A stretch of 64,000 bases of DNA. It comes from Burkholderia savannae. GTDB taxonomy: Bacteria; Pseudomonadota; Gammaproteobacteria; Burkholderiales; Burkholderiaceae. Shown here one piece after another: positions 29,551 to 37,600 of the stretch; the stretch's first letter is position 1, and each line of letters opens with the position of its first letter. The stretch lies in assembly GCF_001524445.2 (NCBI RefSeq), contig NZ_CP013419.1, positions 248,001 through 312,000 on the forward strand. Reading direction: 5' to 3'. Position numbers and translations under genes: made by a program. The notes under the pieces are model-generated. The model ran no database searches, was not told the origin of the DNA, and saw only the letters and a list, made by a program, of their open reading frames with translations.

Positions 29551-30020
29551 AGCTGTTCCGCATCGCCGATACACGTCACTCGATCTGGAGCGGCACCGGT
29601 GCGATGTTGGTTGGCGGCCGATTCAATAGTCCCGGACGCCCTGTCATCTATGCGGCGTTGAGTTTCGCTGGCGCCATGCTCGAGGTGCTGGTGCATGCGC
29701 GCATTGGGAAGGTACCCAAGACGCATGGATGGGTCGAGGCGACGGTACCCGACGAAGTGGTCATCGAACGCCATACCGCGGCGACACTACCGGAAGGATG
29801 GGACGCACCCGCACAACATTCCGCACGGCGGTTCGGCGATGCGTGGCTGGCTGAAAGCCGTACTGCCATCTTGATCGTTCCCTCGGTCGTCGCACGCGCC
29901 GAGTTCAATGTGCTGGTTAATCCCGCGCATCCGGACGCCATGCGGATCGTAGTATCGGATCCACAGTCGGTTGTGTGGGACGAGCGGCTCTTTGTCGCCC
30001 CACCCGGCGGCACCTCGTAA
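29547..30020 (+). CDS. RES-domain toxin (NAD-degrading family)
   Basis: A 157-residue protein with the RES-domain landmarks: RIADTRHSIWSGTGAMLVGGRFN at the N terminus, VIYAALSFAGAMLEVLVH in the middle and WLAESRTAILIVPSVVARAEFNVLVNP at the C-terminal side. The domain is named for conserved Arg, Glu and Ser, all visible (Arg in GGRFN, Glu in MLEVLVH, Ser in IVPSVV). Characterised Res toxins degrade NAD+. The ATG overlap with the antitoxin marks a classic type II module. Confidence 0.88.
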   Translation: MKLFRIADTRHSIWSGTGAMLVGGRFNSPGRPVIYAALSFAGAMLEVLVHARIGKVPKTHGWVEATVPDEVVIERHTAATLPEGWDAPAQHSARRFGDAWLAESRTAILIVPSVVARAEFNVLVNPAHPDAMRIVVSDPQSVVWDERLFVAPPGGTS

Positions 30021-30162
30021 TGCGTGGACGCTTGAGGTTTTCGTGGGTATGAATAGTCGAGGGCGCTGCGGACATCTTTCCCAGCCGAAGGCCGCTTGCA
30101 GGATAGGTGTAGTTTGCTTAGCAACTCGGCTCCGTCCACCTCGATCCGGCTCCGGATGGGCA

Positions 30163-30297
30163 CATCGCGTCGACGGCGATCACGGTCTGCACGAGATCGT
30201 TGATCGCCGCTGGATACTGCCGCTCGAGCGCGACTTCGGATGCACAGCCGAAGGCAGCCGCAGTCGCTGCTGCGATCGCGTGCATGCGCTCTCTTCT
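30163..30297 (-). pseudogene. Fragment of an M20-family amidohydrolase (hippurate hydrolase-like)
   Basis: In one minus frame the segment RMHAIAAATAAAFGCASE continuing to VALERQYPAAINDLVQT resembles the end of the dimerisation domain of M20D amidohydrolases (pattern A-x-AFG-x-x-EV-x-x-x-R-x-YP-x-x-x-N). Only about 45 residues are recognisable and neither the metal ligands nor the rest of the enzyme is present. This is pattern recognition of a short piece and is therefore tentative. The remainder of 30021-30541 shows nothing else. Confidence 0.4.
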
Positions 30298-30541
30298 CTT
30301 TGATGCTGACTCATGCCGTTCCCTATTTTTGAAAGTGCATAACATTCTCTAAAATACCGAAAGCGATGAGGCACGCGTATGAAGCTCCGCACCTTTTCTT
30401 GCTTGCGCCGCGGCGACAAGCGGAAAGCGAAGCTATTGGCTCCGGCTGTTCCACTCGGCGGCGGCTGGCTTTCTGGATGGCTGGCATGGCTGCCATTCGC
30501 ATGAAGGAAAACTCCTTCCTGCCATCGGCGAACCCCATACT

Positions 30542-30808
30542 GTGGTCCAGGCCGCATTCGCCCTTGGCCACCTCGAAGCTGATCTTGATTTCCCGCCGGC
30601 GGGCCGCAACGTTGATGAGCGTTTGTCGTGAAGCCGCCCTGCGTAGCGCATACTCGACGTAATAGGCGTGTTCGCGCTTCTCGTCAAGGCTGCGCCGTAC
30701 CAGTAGGTAATGCTCGAAACGACGTTCTTCCGCCGTACGTGAACTATCTTCTACAACACCCTCGGCTGCGTCAGCGATGACTGCCGAGCCAAATTGATCA
30801 GCGCTTCC
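30542..30808 (-). pseudogene. C-terminal fragment of a DDE transposase (SRSO17/IS701 type)
   Basis: Directly after the TAG of the chaperone gene the same frame stays open for over 150 codons without a usable start. Its residues HYLLVRRSLDEKREHAYYV, INVAARRREIKISFEVAKGECGLDH follow the C-terminal catalytic pattern of SRSO17/IS701 transposases (LLVRRSL, AYYV, RW-IEE-FE-AKGE-GLDH). It is a different sequence from the intact IS701-type transposase at 32945-34243. The similarity ends at about 30542, so this is an old truncated element. Confidence 0.6.
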
Positions 30809-31156
30809 CTAATCGAGTCGAAGTTCGCTTTTCAAGCGATTCGCGATGCCGACCAGATCTTTCAACGCATCGTGCAGTTCTTCGCCACTGCGCTCGCCAG
30901 ATACGCGCGATAGCGCCAGCAGCAAGGCTTCGTCGGCGTCTGCCGCCAGTATCACGCTGCCGGCATAGTTGTATTGCAACAATCTTTTCAACGTTTCCGG
31001 ATCTTCCGGCAGCGCGCCCAGCGGGCAGACCATTTCTAACCCGGTGGGCGATTCGTCAAAGTGGACGGCCAGATTCTCGTCAAAGAACAGTACCAGATCT
31101 TCGTCGTCCCATTCCAATCCCATGATTTCATACAACGGCGATAACAAGCTATACAT
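30809..31156 (-). CDS. SigE/IpgE-like type III secretion chaperone
   Basis: A 115-residue acidic protein from the ATG at 31156, 13 bp after the SopB-like gene; a longer frame begins at 31225 but would overlap that gene. MYSLLSPLYEIMGLEWDDEDLVLFFDENLAVHF aligns in pattern with the start of SigE and other class IA (CesT-fold) chaperones, which bind the N-terminal part of one effector as dimers. Gene order effector-then-chaperone is the same as sopB-sigE and ipgD-ipgE. It should stabilise and target the phosphatase to the ATPase complex. Confidence 0.8.
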   Translation of the reverse strand: MYSLLSPLYEIMGLEWDDEDLVLFFDENLAVHFDESPTGLEMVCPLGALPEDPETLKRLLQYNYAGSVILAADADEALLLALSRVSGERSGEELHDALKDLVGIANRLKSELRLD

Positions 31157-31169
31157 GTCTTTTCCACTG

Positions 31170-32825
31170 TTAAACGAGCGACGATAATCCTCGTGCCTGC
31201 TGATGCACGCCGGCATCGCCGACACGCTTCGCGTAGGACAGGTTGAGCAGCTGCCTGAACGGCAGCGTCTTGAGGACCTTGTTACCGGATGCGCCTGTGT
31301 TTTTCTCCTGCACCGCCAGGTTGCCGCCGTCGAGGAGCACGGCGCGGAACAAGCGCTGCATGGGCTCGGTCAGCCCGGCCATCGGGCGGCTCGGTGGGTG
31401 TCCCTCGTGCTGCGTGATAGCCTCTCGCTTGATTTCGGCGTCCAGCATCCCGGTTCGGTCTTTGCCGCTCTTGCAGTTCCAACAAGGAACCGCCCCGATC
31501 TCATACGCGAGCATTGCTACTCGCTGGGCGGCCTTGTACGGCTCTCCACCGTCTTTGCGGTGCGCGTGCTGCGCCCAAATTTCCTTCAATTGCGTAACCA
31601 TCGTCCTGATGCATTCCGCATTTTTCGGCCTTCCGATCAGATACTGGCCGACCCAGCCTCCGAGTGGCGCCGAGGGATTCAAGTCGGGCCCGATCAAGGT
31701 GTGCAAAGCCTGTTCGTTCATTCGGTCCGATTCACGATGACCGAGCCCAAGCTTTAACGCAGGTTCGTTGACGGCGAAATTGAACGCGGCTACATCTAGA
31801 CGCACTTTTATGTTACACAATTGACCGTTCTGATCGCGAATGCTCAACGCAATCGGTTGAATGCACCCGCTTAGCGCCTTCCAGGCCGACGCCTGGTCAC
31901 GCAGCATCGTCTTTTCTTGGCCGAACGGCGTGAGAAGCGAGCAGGACGCGAGCCTTAGCGTGACGGTTTCGCCAGCCAGCGCGTTGCGCAACTCGTCTGG
32001 CCGAGAAAAAAGGGCGGCGGTAACAACCTCTTTCGCGCGTCGAATCGCTCCTTGCTCGCGCAACTCGGGATCGTCCAGACCGAAAGGCGATAGCACGCCG
32101 TGGCGAATTCCTCTGAAGAGCAGCTTGCTCGAGCCGTCTTCTTGCAAGGCAGTCAGTTCCGACTGCCATAGGTTGGTTGCATGCTGCGCTTCCGTCGTGG
32201 ACGCGCTGCATACTCCCTGGTCGTTGTACGAGCGTTCGAAAATGTCCTGTGCGCCGAGCTTCATTTGTGAAGCCGGCGTCAGCTCACAACCGTATTTGCG
32301 ACCGTCATATGTCACCGTGGTGGTGATGGTTTTCCACTCCTGCTGATTGAGCAACTCGGTATCGGCCTGACGTAGCAGCTTTCTAGCTTCCGGGAGGGCG
32401 GTGCTCGGCGTTGTACACATATTGCGCAGGTGGCGCGAGACGATCTGAACCAACTCGTCGTTCAACCGCTTCATTGAAGCCGTGTCATTGGGCAGGACCG
32501 GCCGGTCTTCTTTGAATCGGCTGGCGCTCAGCTGCGCGGACATATTCTTTAGCAGCTGCGCATCGGGTGTGTTGCCGTATCCAAGTTTGTCGAGTGCCAC
32601 GCGGGCGGCATCCAGCTTATGACATTGCAGCGCAAAAAGCGCATGGAGCGAGCGACCATCCGAAAGCCGCGATTGCCGGGGCTGCATGTCATGCGCGAGC
32701 ATTTTTGGATAGCTGATTTCCGGTCGTTCGATCTTGCGTGGAGTCGGACGGTTATCCGAGGCGTTGCCCAGATGTCGGTTGGTCACCGTATTGCGCCGCA
32801 AGGGGAAAAGGTTTCGAATATTCAT
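31170..32825 (-). CDS. SopB/IpgD-family inositol phosphate phosphatase effector
   Basis: A 551-residue protein with CWNCKSGKDRTGMLDAEIKR near its C terminus (catalytic Cys at about residue 451, Cx5R loop CKSGKDR) and FNFAVNEPALKLGLGH about 100 residues earlier, both signatures of SopB/IpgD effectors (561 and 538 residues). Those enzymes dephosphorylate phosphoinositides, mainly PI(4,5)P2, at host membranes and drive ruffling and Akt activation. The N-terminal half would carry the secretion signal and chaperone-binding region. A SigE-like chaperone follows. An IS701-type element ends 10 bp before the start codon, so its own promoter and possibly SD have been displaced. Confidence 0.92.
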   Translation of the reverse strand: MNIRNLFPLRRNTVTNRHLGNASDNRPTPRKIERPEISYPKMLAHDMQPRQSRLSDGRSLHALFALQCHKLDAARVALDKLGYGNTPDAQLLKNMSAQLSASRFKEDRPVLPNDTASMKRLNDELVQIVSRHLRNMCTTPSTALPEARKLLRQADTELLNQQEWKTITTTVTYDGRKYGCELTPASQMKLGAQDIFERSYNDQGVCSASTTEAQHATNLWQSELTALQEDGSSKLLFRGIRHGVLSPFGLDDPELREQGAIRRAKEVVTAALFSRPDELRNALAGETVTLRLASCSLLTPFGQEKTMLRDQASAWKALSGCIQPIALSIRDQNGQLCNIKVRLDVAAFNFAVNEPALKLGLGHRESDRMNEQALHTLIGPDLNPSAPLGGWVGQYLIGRPKNAECIRTMVTQLKEIWAQHAHRKDGGEPYKAAQRVAMLAYEIGAVPCWNCKSGKDRTGMLDAEIKREAITQHEGHPPSRPMAGLTEPMQRLFRAVLLDGGNLAVQEKNTGASGNKVLKTLPFRQLLNLSYAKRVGDAGVHQQARGLSSLV

Positions 32826-32835
32826 CTATGCTCTG

Positions 32836-34306
32836 CTAATCTTACTGTGTCAATAAATCAGCATTGGAAGCTGAACAAAACGGACATCGCTGAAGCCGGC
32901 GCGCGATGTAGGCAGCGATACGCCAGCGCAGCGTGGTGATGGAATCAGCCACGTGGCGCTGCGCGCGCTGGGGACCCGCGTGGCACGTAATCCGAGGGTA
33001 AGGCAAATGGGTCGCGGATCACGGAGTTTTTTTTACTGTCGCCTTGAATGAGGCGTTGAGCGACAAGAAACCCGTAGGCAGCAATGCACAACGATGCATG
33101 GTGATGGAATCCACGCCAGCCACGTCCTTCGAAGTGTCCCAGGCCGAATTCCTGCTTGAGATCCCGATAGTCTCGCTCGATACGCCAGCGCATCTTGGCG
33201 ACATGAACCATGCGTTCGAGCGTCGTGTCTGGGAGCAAAGTCGAAAGCCAATATTTGAGCGGCTCCGCATCACCTTCGGACCATTCGATCAGCAGCCATT
33301 CCTCATCGCGCAGTGTGGATCGCCAGTAATCGCGGTGCGAAGCACGCACACGCACAGCGGCAAAGCGCGAACTGAGCGCGGCACACGTACCTTCACGCCA
33401 TATCACCGTGCGATAGTGCGAGGCATCAAGCGTCAAGGCCAGATCTTTGACTCCGATCGGCTCATGCCCCGGCGCGCGCCGTAATAAGCTGCGCGGCCGG
33501 CCCGACTTCCCTGCGGAGGGTTCGGGCGGCAGAGGACCCGTACCCGGCGCCCATACGCGTGTGTTCGAGCGAATGCCCACCGCATACTGCAGTCTGAGCT
33601 CGCTGACGGCCTCGCGAAACGAGGTGTCGTCTCCATAGCCAGCATCGGCCAAAACGACACCGTCGGGCGCGCCACTTTGCCGAGCTTCGCGCAACTGCCC
33701 GGCCGCAATCTCGGGTTTGGTTACAAACTCGATTTGCTCAGGCACGCCGGCTTTCTGTCGTCGCGCGGGGTCGTCACTCCATTCACGCGGCAGATACAGT
33801 CGATACGACACCGGCAAGCTCGCGGCTTCCGTCGCCACCGATAGACTCACCGCAACCTGGCAGTTATCCTGCTTGCCCAGCTGGCCGCAGTATTGCCGCG
33901 CTACGCCGGCCGAATGCTTGCCCTTCTTGGGAAAACCCGTGTCGTCGATAATCCAGTACAACCCGCCCGCTGGGTCCATGTGCGGAAGCACCCAGCGCCG
34001 CACCTGCTCGAGCAGCGCTGTATCGGACCATTCCGACGTCGCCACAAAATGATGCAGCGACTGGTGCCGCGCGCTCACGTGCTCCGGCTCCAGATGTGCG
34101 GCCAGCGGCTCGACGCTCTTGCGTCGAATTGGCAGCATTAGCCCTTGGCAATAGCCCCTCAAACCTGATTCGCGGTCGTTATGTCCAAGCGCCCCGCACA
34201 AATGTTCCAGATACGCCTCGAATGACGTCTCCCAGTCCATCATTCCTCACGCCATGGATGAAGAAGTTCCAATAATGGCATGAATTTATTGACACAGTAA
34301 GATTAG
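32836..34306 (-). mobile_element. IS701-family insertion sequence, intact-looking
   Basis: Perfect 23-bp terminal inverted repeats lie at 32836-32858 and 34284-34306 and enclose one full-length transposase gene (1,471 bp overall). No direct target duplication is evident in the immediate flanks. It sits between the acyl carrier protein gene and the SopB-like gene. Confidence 0.85.
32945..34243 (-). CDS. IS701-family DDE transposase
   Basis: A 432-residue transposase. YWIIDDTGFPKKGKHSAGVARQYCG is the first catalytic Asp region of the IS701 family; PDGVVLADAGYGDDTSF holds the second Asp; and MRWRIERDYRDLKQEFGLGHFEGRGWRGFHHH holds the terminal Glu region. The frame is intact from ATG to stop and the terminal repeats are perfect, so it may still be active. 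It belongs to the element described for 32836-34306. Confidence 0.93.
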   Translation of the reverse strand: MMDWETSFEAYLEHLCGALGHNDRESGLRGYCQGLMLPIRRKSVEPLAAHLEPEHVSARHQSLHHFVATSEWSDTALLEQVRRWVLPHMDPAGGLYWIIDDTGFPKKGKHSAGVARQYCGQLGKQDNCQVAVSLSVATEAASLPVSYRLYLPREWSDDPARRQKAGVPEQIEFVTKPEIAAGQLREARQSGAPDGVVLADAGYGDDTSFREAVSELRLQYAVGIRSNTRVWAPGTGPLPPEPSAGKSGRPRSLLRRAPGHEPIGVKDLALTLDASHYRTVIWREGTCAALSSRFAAVRVRASHRDYWRSTLRDEEWLLIEWSEGDAEPLKYWLSTLLPDTTLERMVHVAKMRWRIERDYRDLKQEFGLGHFEGRGWRGFHHHASLCIAAYGFLVAQRLIQGDSKKNSVIRDPFALPSDYVPRGSPARAAPRG

Positions 34307-34338
34307 AGAGACGTCGCTGATGAACCGCATACTCTTCT

Positions 34339-34620
34339 CTATCGCCCCCGACTACCTGTCAGTACGACCACCTCACTGAGCAACTCAGCAACGTTGCCGA
34401 CCGTCGCCAGGTCATTCAATCGCGCTCGATCAAGACGAATGTTCCAGCGCTCCTCGAGTTCCATCGCGAGCTCGATCAACTCGAGCGAATCCATCGAGAG
34501 ATCCTCCAGTAATCGATGCTCGGCCGCGATCTGCGCGTTTGGCACGCCGAGCATGCTGGATAACATCGTCTTCACCACTGAGAGCGCGATAGTTTCATTC
34601 AGATGCGAACCGACGCTCAT
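34339..34620 (-). CDS. bapB: Type III secretion-associated acyl carrier protein (IacP/BapB-like)
   Basis: A 93-residue protein with LLEDLSMDSLELIELAMELEE; Ser45 in the DSL motif is the expected phosphopantetheine attachment site. Its ATG overlaps the stop of the preceding repeat-protein gene (ATGA). IacP in Salmonella SPI-1 and BapB in the Burkholderia Bsa locus occupy the same place after the sipA/bapA gene. IacP promotes secretion of translocators and effectors. It is chosen over a housekeeping AcpP because of this context and the divergent sequence. Confidence 0.88.
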   Translation of the reverse strand: MSVGSHLNETIALSVVKTMLSSMLGVPNAQIAAEHRLLEDLSMDSLELIELAMELEERWNIRLDRARLNDLATVGNVAELLSEVVVLTGSRGR

Positions 34621-37600
34621 CGCTTCACGCTCCCGCTGGCCCGCGTTGGACCTTCGGTCGTCACGACTCTGTCGGCGGGCGTGATGGTCGGAAACGTCCT
34701 CGCTGATCGCGGCCCCGCATCCTTCGTCGACGATTCAATATGGCGCGGCGGTGAAACGCTGCGATTAAACGTGTCGGTCACCTGCATCGATGCTCCGGTC
34801 TGCACAGGCGTGCCCTGTCTCGAAACGCTGGCTGACGCGGAATTCGACGACGCCTTCGATGCCTCGGCGGACGATGTCGCTGGCGACTGCGCCGTCGACG
34901 CGTCCTCCGCGCTCGATCGAGTCCCAGAACGAGGCTGCGCGTCGTTCGATCGGACCGCACGGGCGCCGAGCGCCGTTGCGCCTGGCGTCGCCATACCGTG
35001 AATGCCCGCACCCGCTGCATTTGCGCCAACACCGCTGAATGGATCGATCCGCATCGCCCCTTCCGTCGTTCGAGCAATCGGATTCTCGCGCGCCATTCGC
35101 CACTTGCCGTTCTCGTCGCGCGACCATGCGCCAGTCGGCGCCTCCGTTCCCTCTCCGCGATCCTGCGCCGGCCGCGGCATCGGGCGCTCAGCCCGCGACT
35201 CGTCCGACGACCGGCTCGTCGCGTTCCGAGGATCACGTTGTCGCGTAACGTTCGCGTCACCTGACGCGGAATTCGACGACGCCTTCGATGCCTCGGCGGA
35301 CGATGTCGCTGGCGACTGCGCCGTCGACGCGTCCTCCGCGCTCGATCGAGTCCCAGAACGAGGCTGCGCGTCGTTCGATCGGACCGCACGGGCGCCGAGC
35401 GCCGTTGCGCCTGGCGTCGCCATACCGTGAATGCCCGCACCCGCTGCATTTGCGCCAACACCGCTGAATGGATCGATCCGCATCGCCCCTTCCGTCGTTC
35501 GAGCAATCGGATTCTCGCGCGCCATTCGCCACTTGCCGTTCTCGTCGCGCGACCATGCGCCAGTCGGCGCCTCCGTTCCCTCTCCGCGATCCTGCGCCGG
35601 CCGCGGCATCGGGCGCTCAGCCCGCGACTCGTCCGACGACCGGCTCGTCGCGTTCCGAGGATCACGTTGTCGCGTAACGTTCGCGTCACCTGACGCGGAA
35701 TTCGACGACGCCTTCGATGCCTCGGCGGACGATGTCGCTGGCGACTGCGCCGTCGACGCGTCCTCCGCGCTCGATCGAGTCCCAGAACGAGGCTGCGCGT
35801 CGTTCGATCGGACCGCACGGGCGCCGAGCGCCGTTGCGCCTGGCGTCGCCATACCGTGAATGCCCGCACCCGCTGCATTTGCGCCAACACCGCTGAATGG
35901 ATCGATCCGCATCGCCCCTTCCGTCGTTCGAGCAATCGGATTCTCGCGCGCCATTCGCCACTTGCCGTTCTCGTCGCGCGACCATGCGCCAGTCGGCGCC
36001 TCCGTTCCCTCTCCGCGATCCTGCGCCGGCCGCGGCATCGGGCGCTCAGCCCGCGACTCGTCCGACGACCGGCTCGTCGCGTTCCGAGGATCACGTTGTC
36101 GCGTAACGTTCGCGTCACCTGACGCGGAATTCGACGACGCCTTCGATGCCTCGGCGGACGATGTCGCTGGCGACTGCGCCGTCGACGCGTCCTCCGCGCT
36201 CGATCGAGTCCCAGAACGAGGCTGCGCGTCGTTCGATCGGACCGCACGGGCGCCGAGCGCCGTTGCGCCTGGCGTCGCCATACCGTGAATGCCCGCACCC
36301 GCTGCATTTGCGCCAACACCGCTGAATGGATCGATCCGCATCGCCCCTTCCGTCGTTCGAGCAATCGGATTCTCGCGCGCCATTCGCCACTTGCCGTTCT
36401 CGTCGCGCGACCATGCGCCAGTCGGCGCCTCCGTTCCCTCTCCGCGATCCTGCGCCGGCCGCGGCATCGGGCGCTCAGCCCGCGACTCGTCCGACGACCG
36501 GCTCGTCGCGTTCCGAGGATCACGTTGTCGCGTAACGTTCGCGTCACCTGACGCGGAATTCGACGACGCCTTCGATGCCTCGGCGGACGATGTCGCTGGC
36601 GACTGCGCCGTCGACGCGTCCTCCGCGCTCGATCGAGTCCCAGAACGAGGCTGCGCATCGTTCGATCGGACCGCACGGGCGCCGAGCGCCGTTGCGCCTG
36701 GCGTCGCCATACCGTGAATGCCCGCACCCGCTGCATTTGCGCCAACACCGCTGAATGGATCGATCCGCATCGCCCCTTCCGTCGTTCGAGCAATCGGATT
36801 CTCGCGCGCCATTCGCCACTTGCCGTTCTCGTCGCGCGACCATGCGCCAGTCGGCGCCTCCGTTCCCTCTCCGCGATCCTGCGCCGGCCGCGGCATCGGG
36901 CGCTCAGCCCGCGACTCGTCCGACGACCGGCTCGTCGCGTTCCGAGGATCACGTTGTCGCGTAACGTTCGCGTCACCTGACGCGGAATTCGACGACGCCT
37001 TCGATGCCTCGGCGGACGATGTCGCTGGCGACTGCGCCGTCGACGCGTCCTCCGCGCTCGATCGAGTCCCAGAACGAGGCTGCGCGTCGTTCGATCGGAC
37101 CGCACGGGCGCCGAGCGCCGTTGCGCCTGGCGTCGCCATACCGTGAATGCCCGCACCCGCTGCATTTGCGCCAACACCGCTGAATGGATCGATCCGCATC
37201 GCCCCTTCCGTCGTTCGAGCAATCGGATTCTCGCGCGCCATTCGCCACTTGCCGTTCTCGTCGCGCGACCATGCGCCAGTCGGCGCCTCCGTTCCCTCTC
37301 CGCGATCCTGCGCCGGCCGCGGCATCGGGCGCTCAGCCCGCGACTCGTCCGACGACCGGCTCGTCGCGTTCCGAGGATCACGTTGTCGCGTAACGTTCGC
37401 GTCACCTGACGCGGAATTCGACGACGCCTTCGATGCCTCGGCGGACGATGTCGCTGGCGACTGCGCCGTCGACGCGTCCTCCGCGCTCGATCGAGTCCCA
37501 GAACGAGGCTGCGCGTCGTTCGATCTAACGTCTACATTAACGTCGATGTTGTTAACAACCATCGGTGCGGTCTGCTGCGGCATCGCGCCGGGCACGGGAC

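Noticed and set aside
34778..37405. 875-residue Arg-rich open frame on the minus strand inside the repeat array
   Set aside because: It is another frame of the same 429-bp unit. It has no sensible start or SD, its composition is Arg-dominated, and the overlapping frame continues into a unique N-terminal domain and couples to bapB.
34832..37525. TAL-effector or CRISPR-type repeat
   Set aside because: TAL repeats are 33-35 residues and CRISPR repeats are 25-40 bp with unique spacers; this unit is 143 residues with no spacers.
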